NCBI GenBank assembly: GCA_900543415.1
Contig: UQRE01000041.1
Location: 1-19,032, forward strand
Direction of reading: 5' to 3'
From: an uncultured Dorea sp.
GTDB taxonomy: Bacteria; Bacillota; Clostridia; Lachnospirales; Lachnospiraceae
DNA: 19,032 bases
The notes under the pieces were generated by a model. It was not told where the DNA came from and ran no database searches. It was given only the letters and a program-made list of their open reading frames with translations. Below are positions 7,392-14,899 of this stretch, one piece after another; positions within the stretch are counted from its first letter, which is position 1, and every line of letters starts with the position of its first letter. Both the position numbers and the translations under genes were made by a program.

Positions 7392-8687
7392 ATGACTTGG
7401 ACTGTGCCTTCTGTGGCAGAAACAATTATACTCTGGATGATCAGTATCCTTTTCGGTTATCTGATTTTCTCTGTGGTGCGAAGTTTTCTAACACCGAGGT
7501 GGAAGCATCCGGTTTGCACCGCTTTTTCGGTATTACTGTTATTTAGCTCCGCAAATATTGTCGTTTATCCGGAGGAACTGACAGGCACTGTCGGCTTCTT
7601 CCTTTGTTTTATATTGATTATTTTTCTCTTATTCAAAAATGAATGGTATTTGAAATTGTCCGCAGCGGTTTTGATTTTCCCTGTGGTTGTCTCTATTAAC
7701 TATATTACGCAGGATATCGGTCATCTCATCTGGGTCTGTGCTTTTGAGCGTACGCCTTCTTCCATCGTGCAGACAGTTTTACATACGACAACGTCAGCTC
7801 TTCGCCTCCCTATCTGGTATCTTCTGTACCGGTTGGTGAAGCACTGGCTCTCTTATACGGTAAAACTTTTACTTCCCCGCATGTGGATCGTGCTTGATCT
7901 GGTGGCTCTTACTTCCTTTACCGGAATTATAACTGTCATCAAGAACACGGAAACTGCGCGTTCTTATACTGCGTATCCGGCTTGTGTCGCCTGTGTTTTC
8001 ACAACCCTTGGCTGCTGCTACTTATGCACTTATATGGCGAAGACGGTGCGCTCCGATATGGAACTGGAAACCTTCCGTTACCAGCAGTCTTATTATCAGG
8101 AACTGGAAAAGAACCAGCAGACGGTACGGAGACTCCGGCACGATATGAAAAATCATCTGAATATCATCGGCACTTTTTTAAGAGACAACGAGATTGAACA
8201 GGCAAAAGAATATTTTCAAGAATTAAATCAAGAATTTGCTTCCAATCTTAAAGTTTATTGTCCTAATAAAATTGTAAACGCCGTTTTAAACAACAAAGAA
8301 CAACTTGCCTTGGACTCCAATATCCAATGTGATTTTCAGATCGATTTAGAAACGTCTCCGAAAATCGATGACATTGACCTTTGCTCCATCTTAGGAAACA
8401 CCATAGACAACGCCATTGAAGCTCTCAGAAAAGTTTCCAAATTATCCGAGCGGACACTGTCTCTGAAAGCCAGATATACAAACGGTTTCTTCAGCTATGA
8501 AATTAAAAACTCAAAAATCAACGAGATTCAGAAAAAAGGCGGGCGATTCCTCACCGACAAAATAGAAAAAGAAGCCCACGGAATTGGGCTTCGAAGCGTG
8601 CAAACTATTGTAGAAAAATACAACGGTGATATGGATATCTCTTATACCAATGATACCTTTACGGTGACGATTATGATACAGGGTTAA
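7392..8687 (+). CDS. GHKL-type sensor histidine kinase (AgrC/VirS-like)
   Basis: A 431-residue membrane kinase. The first 220 residues form about six transmembrane helices with short loops and no large extracellular domain. A coiled segment then leads to the phospho-acceptor motif RLRHDMKNHL with His250. The GHKL ATPase domain follows, with an N-box (LGNTIDNAIEAL, about 335-346) and a G-box GIGLRSV (about 397-403). The D-box is reduced, as in AgrC-type kinases (HPK10). ATG 7392 is taken as start, but a TTG at 7389 is better spaced (8 bases) from GTGAGG at 7375-7380 and would add one residue. The kinase should phosphorylate the LytTR regulator upstream. Sensing through the membrane segments, or through the BceAB-like transporter, is possible but not shown. 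Confidence 0.92.
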   Translation: MTWTVPSVAETIILWMISILFGYLIFSVVRSFLTPRWKHPVCTAFSVLLLFSSANIVVYPEELTGTVGFFLCFILIIFLLFKNEWYLKLSAAVLIFPVVVSINYITQDIGHLIWVCAFERTPSSIVQTVLHTTTSALRLPIWYLLYRLVKHWLSYTVKLLLPRMWIVLDLVALTSFTGIITVIKNTETARSYTAYPACVACVFTTLGCCYLCTYMAKTVRSDMELETFRYQQSYYQELEKNQQTVRRLRHDMKNHLNIIGTFLRDNEIEQAKEYFQELNQEFASNLKVYCPNKIVNAVLNNKEQLALDSNIQCDFQIDLETSPKIDDIDLCSILGNTIDNAIEALRKVSKLSERTLSLKARYTNGFFSYEIKNSKINEIQKKGGRFLTDKIEKEAHGIGLRSVQTIVEKYNGDMDISYTNDTFTVTIMIQG

Positions 8688-8695
8688 TTTATTTC

Positions 8696-8941
8696 TTACA
8701 GCAATCTCTTGCGCCACTGGAACTTCTCCATATCCACCTTTCCAGCCGCAAGTTTTACCCCTTCTTTTTTCAACAATGTTGCTTGAATATTGCAGCCACT
8801 TCCGTCCTTACAGGAAAATAATTTTCCTTCCTTCGTTACTACCCGATGCCAAGGCACATCATTTCCGGACGGAAGTGCATGAAGGGCATAGCCCACTACT
8901 CGTATGCATTTTTCTCTTTCATAGTAGTCATAGTCCTCCCG
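8696..8941 (-). pseudogene. 5'-truncated alkyltransferase-like (ATL, MGMT-related) gene remnant
   Basis: About 75 codons encode the C-terminal half of an alkyltransferase-like protein of the YbaZ/Atl1 type. The RVVGYALHALPSGNDVPWHR core is present, then KEG and a LL-KEGV---GKVDMEKFQW tail. The alkyl-acceptor Cys of MGMT (PCHR) is Trp here (PWHR), as in ATL proteins that bind O6-alkylguanine and flag it for repair. The N-terminal part (the VYxxVxxIPxGKVxTYG region and first DNA-binding helix) is missing. Reading back in frame, only about 14 unrelated codons separate the homologous part from the stop codon of the Rpn gene. A GTG at 8896 has no ribosome binding site. A GGGAGG-ATG just upstream opens a different frame that stops after 11 codons. 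Confidence 0.75.
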
Positions 8942-9901
8942 TTACTTTGCAAGCATTTTTCTGGCATTTGTGACCTCTTCTTTCGTACAGTGGTACTTCT
9001 TTGCCAACTCTTCATCTGTAATATTTACACATTGCACTAATTCCTTACAGATTTTTACCGCAAGCTGAAAGCCTTCTTCTTTATAATCTTCACATAACGC
9101 ATCTAATGACCCACACATATCTACAACCTCCTTATTTTTCTTTTCTAATATTTTCTCCATCTTTTTATTTAGGTTCATCATTTCCCGGATGGCAAGAAAA
9201 TCATCCCAACTGAGGCACCCAAAATATTCTCTATGTTCATTTACATAACTTTGCATTTCTTTTTTATATTTACTTCCCTTATATTTTATCATTCCGAATA
9301 CCACTTGTAAATCTGTTTGAAAGCCATCCAACTTCTCCAGTCTTCCGACATCCACCAGATTAATTGGATAATTGGGAATGAATTTTTTTAAATTCTTCTG
9401 TTCTTCCTCCTCTCCACCAAAGTCTATCATTTCATACAGACTCCGGCTTCCATCCCATTCTTTCTCTACGTAATAAAATACCAGGGTAACAACCGGCTTC
9501 ACCTTATCATCTTTTAAAAATCGCGACAAGAATTCGTCCTCTGTTAGCTTTTTGTTCTTTCCATGCCCTTCCCAAATTTCTTTCATTTGCTGAATATATG
9601 CCAGTCCGTCATAGATCATATTTCTTACTGGCATGGCATAGTGGACTTTTTCTTGATTTTCGCACGCCAGAATCACTAGATCCATTTTCCCTTTCCAACG
9701 CATAATTACATCCCGATACCTGTGCAGTTCCTCCGCTTTTCCATCCTTATCTCTTAAAATGAGATCCGATTCTCCGGAAATCTCCTGCAATTCTTCCGCT
9801 CTCACCACCTGCCTTCCATCAAACACTGTGCCATTGTAAAAGTCTGCAAAACGCTCCTTTACAGAAATCCAGTTTTTCACCGCCGCATTACTTTTCCCCA
9901 T
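8942..9901 (-). CDS. Rpn-family recombination-promoting nuclease / putative transposase
   Basis: A 319-residue PD-(D/E)XK nuclease-fold protein of the Rpn/transposase_31 group, which is often present in many copies in Lachnospiraceae genomes. The active-site region is visible as MDLVILACENQEKVHYAMPVR (72-93). Candidate catalytic residues are Asp74, Glu81 and Gln83, followed by the typical NMIYDGLAY. The C-terminus (about 285-319) carries a short helix-turn-helix-like segment, TDEELAKKYHCTKEEVTNARKML. The family's E. coli members promote RecA-independent recombination and cleave DNA; whether this one is active is unknown. The start follows a GAGGAG ribosome binding site, and a strong promoter lies about 150 bases upstream. 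Its stop is directly followed, in the same frame, by the truncated ATL gene. Confidence 0.85.
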   Translation of the reverse strand: MGKSNAAVKNWISVKERFADFYNGTVFDGRQVVRAEELQEISGESDLILRDKDGKAEELHRYRDVIMRWKGKMDLVILACENQEKVHYAMPVRNMIYDGLAYIQQMKEIWEGHGKNKKLTEDEFLSRFLKDDKVKPVVTLVFYYVEKEWDGSRSLYEMIDFGGEEEEQKNLKKFIPNYPINLVDVGRLEKLDGFQTDLQVVFGMIKYKGSKYKKEMQSYVNEHREYFGCLSWDDFLAIREMMNLNKKMEKILEKKNKEVVDMCGSLDALCEDYKEEGFQLAVKICKELVQCVNITDEELAKKYHCTKEEVTNARKMLAK

Positions 9902-10054
9902 GCAATCTCCTCACTTTCTCTCTTGTTATATTAATTTTTCTCTTTCTTGGATACGTCCACAGAATTTGTGGATAGACATTTGAATCTGTCCTAGAATCTG
10001 GAATCAGAACATCCCTTGATATAATTCTAAGAACCAAGATATAAATGTGTACAT

Positions 10055-10083
10055 ATTATAGTGCTTCTTAGGCTCCTTGTAAA
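10055..10083 (-). promoter_or_regulatory. promoter of the Rpn-family gene
   Basis: On the minus strand, TTTACA (10078-10083) and a perfect TATAAT (10055-10060) are separated by 17 bases, a near-consensus sigma-A promoter. It implies a 5' leader of about 145 bases before the Rpn ATG. That leader holds a small hairpin, TCCACA/TGTGGA (9956-9961 with 9967-9972). No other gene is visible between 9902 and 10172. Confidence 0.65.
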
Positions 10084-10127
10084 TATGGAAAAAGTTCAAA
10101 AATGCAAAAAAGGACACCCCGAAACGC

Positions 10128-10170
10128 AATTTGGGACGTAGCAAAATGCAATTTTGCTACGTCCCAAATT
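10128..10170 (-). terminator. perfect 20-bp hairpin after the exchanger gene
   Basis: A 20-base arm at 10128-10147 is perfectly complementary to 10151-10170, with a GCA loop. It begins two bases after the TGA of the exchanger gene, as a terminator would. On the minus strand the first T6 run (10106-10111) comes 16 bases after the stem, so the U-tract is displaced. The perfection and length are unusual for a simple terminator; it could also serve as a transcript-stabilising hairpin or be a mobile palindromic element. Confidence 0.6.
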
Positions 10171-10172
10171 AA

Positions 10173-11135
10173 TCACCGAGTTAATACATACACAAAAAAT
10201 ACTAGATAACACAAAAGGAAGATTGCTCCTTCTCCTTTTTTAATCTCCCGTTTACTAAGCGCACAGAGATAGACGATCAGGCTTGCCACGACTAAGATCA
10301 ACGTGTCATAGACTGCTGTGATATCGAGTGCGATTGGCTTGATCGTCGCAGACGCTCCGAGAATCAGAAGAATATTGAAAATATTCGATCCGACTACGTT
10401 GCCGACTGCCAGATCATTTTCTCCTTTTCCGGCAGCAACCATAGACGTTACAAGCTCCGGCAGGGACGTTCCGACTGCCACAATCGTAAGTCCGATAAAT
10501 GTCTGGCTTAATCCGAATGTCTCTGCAATATTACACGCACTGTCTACTACAAGATCTCCGCCCCAGATAATTCCGGCAAGTCCGATAATAATATAAAGCG
10601 CGCTCTTTATCGGACTCATAACCTTATATTCCTCTTCATCTACCATTTCGTCTCTGGAACGAAGTGCTGTCTTCACCGTTGCATATAAGAAGACTGCAAA
10701 TAAAATCAGGAACAGGATTCCTCCCAGTCTTCCCAGTGTAAATGTTCCTTTTCCTTCCAATACTTTGGAAATGGAGAAATCAGAATCCAGCAATAATAAA
10801 ATAACTGCGATAAAAATCGAAAACGGAAATTCTTTCTTTAAGAGAGAGCTCTTTGCCTGTACCGGCTGAATCAAAGAGCACGCTCCAAGTACAACCAGCA
10901 GATTAAAAATATTTGATCCCAGTACATTACTTACCGCCAAGTCATTGCTTCCCTTCATTGCCGCTGTCAGACTGACAGAAAACTCCGGCATACTTGTTCC
11001 AAAAGCAACGACTGTAAGTCCGATAATAATGGTCGGTATCTTCAAAATTTTTGCAACACTGGAGCTTCCGTCTACAAACGCATCTGCTCCCTTGATCAGT
11101 AATAAAAATCCTAAAAGTAATAATATATAATCCAT
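10173..11135 (-). CDS. calcium/sodium antiporter (CaCA superfamily, YrbG-like)
   Basis: A 320-residue integral membrane cation/Ca2+ exchanger with about ten helices. The two inverted alpha-repeats that form the ion site are clear: GLTVVAFGTSMPEF...GSNDLAV (39-67, continuing to about 84) and GLTIVAVGTSLPEL...GENDLAV (215-243, continuing to about 260). Each carries the GTS-PE motif with a conserved Glu (Glu51, Glu227) and is followed by GSNIFN. An acidic cytosolic loop near 160-172 (RDEMVDEEEY) separates the halves. The protein probably exports Ca2+ in exchange for Na+, as in the YrbG group. Its ATG is 25 bases after the rsmH-like stop with GGGAGAG in the gap, so it is probably the second gene of that operon. 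Confidence 0.92.
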   Translation of the reverse strand: MDYILLLLGFLLLIKGADAFVDGSSSVAKILKIPTIIIGLTVVAFGTSMPEFSVSLTAAMKGSNDLAVSNVLGSNIFNLLVVLGACSLIQPVQAKSSLLKKEFPFSIFIAVILLLLDSDFSISKVLEGKGTFTLGRLGGILFLILFAVFLYATVKTALRSRDEMVDEEEYKVMSPIKSALYIIIGLAGIIWGGDLVVDSACNIAETFGLSQTFIGLTIVAVGTSLPELVTSMVAAGKGENDLAVGNVVGSNIFNILLILGASATIKPIALDITAVYDTLILVVASLIVYLCALSKREIKKGEGAIFLLCYLVFFVYVLTR

Positions 11136-11160
11136 TTTCTCTCCCTTATCTTCCTTTGTT

Positions 11161-12204
11161 TTATGCTTTGATCGCCCATCTCATTTTCGTAGAACGGGCG
11201 CGCGGATTTTTTACGCACTCTTCCTGTGACGGACGGATCACGTCTTTGGAAACTTCTGCATATTCCCCCTCTTTTAAGAAACGCTTAAATGATTTTTTCA
11301 CCAGACGGTCTTCTCCTGAGTGGAACGTCAAAATTGCCACACGTCCTCCCGATGCAAGCACTCTCGGAAGCTTTTCTAAAAACTCATACAGCACCTCATA
11401 CTCTTGATTTACATCAATGCGAAGCGCCTGAAAGGTTCTCTGACAGGATTTTTTCACCGCTTCTTTTTGCTCCCCTTTCGGAAGAAATGATAATGCCTCC
11501 TCGATTACCCGCTGAAGATATTTTGTTGTAACGATTTTCTCTCCACGTTTCTGTCTCGTCACAACTGCGTCGGCAATTTCCTCCGCATAAGGTTCATCCG
11601 CATTTTCAATCAACATTCCTGTCAGCTCTTCCGCAGAAATATTACGGATGCGCTCCGCTGCACTGATTCCTTTCTGTGGATTCAAACGAAGATCTAAAGG
11701 ACCTTCCACCTTATAAGAAAATCCTCGGTCAGGATTGTCAATCTGCATGGAAGACACTCCCAGATCTGCCAGAATAAAATCGAACTTTCCAGCCTCTTCT
11801 GCCACCTTATCGATATCTTTAAAATTCATCAGCTTTACGGTTAATACATCTTCTCCAAACCCTTGTTTTTCCAGTCGTTCTTTTGTCTTTGCAGATTCAA
11901 TCGGGTCCACATCCAATCCGTAAATATGTCCTTTTCCATTCAGGCATTTCAGCATTTCTTTCGTATGTCCGCCATATCCAAGCGTAGCATCAAGCCCCTG
12001 CTGCCCCGGCTTAATATCAAGAAAATCTAAAATCTCCTTCACCATAATGGAAATGTGCATACCCGCCGGCGTACTCCCTTTTGAAATCACCTTGGAAATC
12101 GTATCTGCATATTTCTCCGGCTGATGCTCTTTATATTTTTCTTTATATGTTCGCGGATGCGTTCCTGAATAACGCACACGTCTCTTATGCTGTTTCTCTT
12201 CCAT
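11161..12204 (-). CDS. rsmH: 16S rRNA (cytosine-1402 N4) methyltransferase RsmH, paralogous form with N-terminal extension
   Basis: A 347-residue SAM-dependent methyltransferase of the RsmH/MraW family, which makes N4-methylcytidine at 16S position 1402 in the decoding centre. SAM-binding motifs are DATLGYGGHT (72-81) and YGLDVDP (95-101). The family hallmark DLGVSSMQID-PDRGFS is at 147-163. A variant FHSGEDR is near 294, where most members have FHSLEDR. About 50 basic residues precede the usual family start (MH-SIMVKEIL), making it longer than the usual 310 or so. That extension, and the absence of mraZ, ftsL, penicillin-binding-protein and mra genes around it, fit a second RsmH-type gene known from some Clostridia rather than the cell-division-cluster copy. 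The ATG follows AAGGAG. Identity of the target nucleotide is inferred from the family. Confidence 0.88.
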   Translation of the reverse strand: MEEKQHKRRVRYSGTHPRTYKEKYKEHQPEKYADTISKVISKGSTPAGMHISIMVKEILDFLDIKPGQQGLDATLGYGGHTKEMLKCLNGKGHIYGLDVDPIESAKTKERLEKQGFGEDVLTVKLMNFKDIDKVAEEAGKFDFILADLGVSSMQIDNPDRGFSYKVEGPLDLRLNPQKGISAAERIRNISAEELTGMLIENADEPYAEEIADAVVTRQKRGEKIVTTKYLQRVIEEALSFLPKGEQKEAVKKSCQRTFQALRIDVNQEYEVLYEFLEKLPRVLASGGRVAILTFHSGEDRLVKKSFKRFLKEGEYAEVSKDVIRPSQEECVKNPRARSTKMRWAIKA

Positions 12205-12248
12205 CGAGATTACACTCCTTATCTTTCTATCATATAAGTTTCCTTTCT

Positions 12249-12277
12249 ATTCTATCATTCCACAATCTACTTGTAAA
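12249..12277 (-). promoter_or_regulatory. promoter of the rsmH-exchanger operon
   Basis: On the minus strand, TTTACA (12272-12277) and TAGAAT (12249-12254) are separated by 17 bases. This places the start of transcription about 37 bases ahead of the rsmH ATG. Confidence 0.55.
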
Positions 12278-12326
12278 ACAATTTTCCATTTCTTTCCGAT
12301 TGCTTTCTTTCCTGCCGCAAGTATAG

Positions 12327-12360
12327 TATAATAATCCCACAATAAGTAGTTGAAACTACT
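12327..12360 (+). promoter_or_regulatory. serpin promoter -10 box and palindromic operator candidate
   Basis: A perfect TATAAT is at 12327-12332; no good -35 is seen at 17 bases, though TTGCTT lies at 21. Just beyond the expected transcription start is AGTAGTT-GA-AACTACT (12345-12360), a perfect 7-bp palindrome. A repressor bound there would block the serpin transcript. It would also form a small hairpin in the leader. The ribosome binding site AAGGAGG follows. Confidence 0.45.
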
Positions 12361-12389
12361 CAGCAAATATAACCACCAAGGAGGTTTTT

Positions 12390-13646
12390 ATGAAACAAAA
12401 ATTAACAGCAGCCGCTCTGACCTTGCTCCTGACCGGCAGTTTATTTCTTTCCGGATGCAACAGTTCATCGAAAACCGTAGATTTGATGAAAGACGTAAAA
12501 GCTGCGGAGATTCAAACGGACACTGCGCTAACAGAGGAAGCATTTCTTTCTTCCACGGATTTTGCAGTACGATTATTGAAAGAAAATATCACAGACAAGG
12601 AAAATCTATTGATTTCTCCGCTTTCTTTGGAACTTGCGCTTACCATGACCGCAAATGGCGCCGTGGGAGATACGCTTACCCAGATGGAAGAGGTTCTTGG
12701 TCTTCCGGTCGACGAACTTAATCCTTACCTTCACGCTTATACAAAGCAATTAGCCGATGATGAACACGCAGCGCTTCACCTCGCAAACAGCATTTGGTTA
12801 AAAGAGGATAAAAAACTGACTGTTAAACCCGATTTCTTACAGACAAACGCAGATTATTTCCAAGCGGGTATCTATAAAGCTCCTTTTGATAACTCCACCG
12901 CCAACGCCATCAATGACTGGACTTCTGAGCATACCAAAGAAATGATTCCAAAGCTTCTTGATAAAATTCCTGATGAAGCTGTCATGTACCTTATCAATGC
13001 TCTCGCTTTTGAGGCAGACTGGGAGGTTCCTTATACTGAAGATAAGGTGGATCAGGGAACATTTACGAGAAAAGACGGAACCGCCGAAGAGGTCAAATAT
13101 CTCCATTCTTCCGAATACGAATACCTAAAAGACGAAAAGGCTTCCGGTTTTCTGAAATATTATGCAAATGGAGATTATGCGTTTGCCGCTCTTTTGCCAA
13201 ACGAGGGAGTTTCTATGGAAGATTATGTTGATTCTTTAAGTGGGGAACAACTTCGTAATCTTCTTACAACTTCAGAACTTACAGCAGTAGAAGCATCCAT
13301 TCCGAAATTCGAAGCTGATTCTGATACAAATATGGCGGAGATTTTTCAAAATATGGGGATGAACGATGCCTTTGACTATAAACGCGCAGATTTTTCTAAC
13401 CTTGGCACTTCCGAAGATGGAAATATCTGTATCGAAAGAATCCTTCACAAAACCCATATCAGCATTACAGAGCAGGGAACAAAGGCGGGCGCTGCCTCTG
13501 CGGCAGAAATGACCGCTAAAATGTCCATGATTCCACCGGAAGAAATAAAGACGATCCGTCTGGACCGTCCATTTCTCTACATGATCATTGATTGTCATAC
13601 ATCTACACCCGTTTTTCTCGGTGTATTGCACAAGACAGTTGCCTAA
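12390..13646 (+). CDS. serpin-family protease inhibitor, lipoprotein
   Basis: A 418-residue serpin with a bacterial lipoprotein signal: MKQK, a hydrophobic stretch, and lipobox LSGC with Cys23, so it should sit on the outer face of the membrane. Serpin core signatures are present: LLISPLSLELALTMTANGA near the start, ANSIWL, INALAFEADWEVPY and RPFLYMII. The reactive-loop hinge EQGTKAGAAS (361-370) has the small residues at P15-P9 needed for loop insertion, so an inhibitory mechanism is likely. Counting P17 from Glu361 puts P1 at Lys377 with Met378 as P1', which would favour trypsin-like targets. A one-residue shift to Met378 is possible because MSMIPPE resembles the alpha-1-antitrypsin loop. 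Bacterial serpins of gut species are thought to inhibit host or competitor serine proteases. It has its own promoter and stands alone between divergent and convergent neighbours. Confidence 0.93.
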   Translation: MKQKLTAAALTLLLTGSLFLSGCNSSSKTVDLMKDVKAAEIQTDTALTEEAFLSSTDFAVRLLKENITDKENLLISPLSLELALTMTANGAVGDTLTQMEEVLGLPVDELNPYLHAYTKQLADDEHAALHLANSIWLKEDKKLTVKPDFLQTNADYFQAGIYKAPFDNSTANAINDWTSEHTKEMIPKLLDKIPDEAVMYLINALAFEADWEVPYTEDKVDQGTFTRKDGTAEEVKYLHSSEYEYLKDEKASGFLKYYANGDYAFAALLPNEGVSMEDYVDSLSGEQLRNLLTTSELTAVEASIPKFEADSDTNMAEIFQNMGMNDAFDYKRADFSNLGTSEDGNICIERILHKTHISITEQGTKAGAASAAEMTAKMSMIPPEEIKTIRLDRPFLYMIIDCHTSTPVFLGVLHKTVA

Positions 13647-13669
13647 ACCGTATATTTCTTTCACCGAAA

Positions 13670-13697
13670 AAAGGGGCTGCTATTTCACAGCCCCTTT
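13670..13697 (-). terminator. bidirectional rho-independent terminator between serpin and cytX
   Basis: AAAGGGGCTG (13670-13679) pairs with CAGCCCCTTT (13688-13697) around an 8-base loop. On the minus strand the stem ends in T6, a good terminator for the thiamine cluster. On the plus strand only TTTA follows, weaker for the serpin. An outer pair, TAAACCG (13644-13650, including the serpin stop codon) with CGGTTTA (13700-13706), could extend the structure. Confidence 0.8.
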
Positions 13698-13724
13698 ACC
13701 GGTTTATCAGTTCTTATATTTCCC

Positions 13725-14894
13725 CTATCTTTCTTTTCCTACTTTCGAAGCAACCACGCACACAAGCATGGTAATCGCCATATCCGGCAATGTATTTCCC
13801 ACCGGCATATCCACATGCATCAACATCCGATATACAAGGAATCCAATCAGCCATACAATCAGATTTGTCAGCTGTACATTCTGACTGCTGGCATCCCGTT
13901 TCAAAAGGAAGAAATCCGCAATCTGAATGGCAATCATCGGTGCAAACACAGAGCCGATCAAATATAAGAAATCCGTAATATTATCCATCGGATAAACCAT
14001 TGCCGCCACAGTTCCAATGACCGTCACAACAATCGCCACATGTTTGCCATTCCATTTTCTTACAATGGATTCGCTGGAAATTCCCGCAGAATACGCGTCA
14101 AGGAATGTTGTTGTAACTGTGGAGAAAATGATGATCAAAAGCCCTGCTATGCCAAGTCCTGACTTCAGCATAATCTGAGCAATATCATACTCGCCGGTAT
14201 AGATTGCCGCCCCCATTCCGATGACATACATCCAGCAGCTTACTACACCATAGACCACTGCACTGATGGCAGTTGCCTTCACCGGCTCCTTCGCTTCTCT
14301 GGTATAATCACTAATCAGCGGAAGCCAGGAAAGCGGCATGGCTACAGACAGTTCCACAGCCGCACCAAACGTCATACTTTCGTCCGCTGCCATTCCAACC
14401 GCACCGCTGTCAAGGAAAATCACCTTGCTCAAAATCAGCGTCAACACAAACAACGCCGACATAGCAATGACATTCACTTTTCCAAGATTGGTAATTCCAA
14501 TCACAATCCACAAAACGATCAGCACACCAATGACCAGACACCACACCCAGCGTCCCACGGATAACACTCCCTCCGCCGCAAGCGCTCCGTCATAGATCAT
14601 AATCGCTGTCCACCCGACAAGCTGAAGCACATTTAAGAACGCAAAAAGCAGACTTCCTTTCTGCCCAAAACTCATCTTAACGGTTTCCATCGCGCTTTTT
14701 TTTACTTTTCCACCGATCACTCCTGCAAAAAACAACATCAAGCAGCCGATCAGATGACCAAGAATAATTGCCACAAGCCCTTTCCCAAAACCAAGAGGTG
14801 CAAGATAGGTTCCGGTTAAAATTTCCGCAATGGATACGCCTGCGCCAAACCAGATCAATCCATTTTCCCATAAGGAGGTTCTCTTCTCTGTCAT
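13725..14894 (-). CDS. cytX: CytX-type hydroxymethylpyrimidine transporter (NCS1 family)
   Basis: A 389-residue membrane protein of the nucleobase:cation symporter-1 family, close to cytosine permeases, with about twelve helices. The opening WENGLIWFGAGVSIAEILTG, the unwound-helix region ELSVAMPLSWLPLISDYTRE and SVTTT-type helix 8 region (FSTVTTTFLDAYSAG) fit CytX. CytX proteins are predicted HMP (or HMP-precursor) transporters from their constant linkage to thiamine genes and TPP riboswitches, which is the context here. The ATG lies 5 bases after the thiD stop and its AAGGAGG lies at the end of thiD, so the two are translated together: import, then phosphorylation of HMP. A terminator hairpin follows it. 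Confidence 0.88.
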   Translation of the reverse strand: MTEKRTSLWENGLIWFGAGVSIAEILTGTYLAPLGFGKGLVAIILGHLIGCLMLFFAGVIGGKVKKSAMETVKMSFGQKGSLLFAFLNVLQLVGWTAIMIYDGALAAEGVLSVGRWVWCLVIGVLIVLWIVIGITNLGKVNVIAMSALFVLTLILSKVIFLDSGAVGMAADESMTFGAAVELSVAMPLSWLPLISDYTREAKEPVKATAISAVVYGVVSCWMYVIGMGAAIYTGEYDIAQIMLKSGLGIAGLLIIIFSTVTTTFLDAYSAGISSESIVRKWNGKHVAIVVTVIGTVAAMVYPMDNITDFLYLIGSVFAPMIAIQIADFFLLKRDASSQNVQLTNLIVWLIGFLVYRMLMHVDMPVGNTLPDMAITMLVCVVASKVGKER

Positions 14895-14899
14895 TCTCT

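Noticed and set aside
9902..10127. Missing 5' half of the ATL gene or a small gene upstream of Rpn
   Set aside because: I see no VYxxVxxIPxGKVxTYG-like coding in any frame; the region holds only the promoter and leader.
12350..12721. 123-codon open frame overlapping the start of the serpin
   Set aside because: Out-of-frame shadow of the serpin; composition is not protein-like and the serpin has the ribosome binding site and signal peptide.
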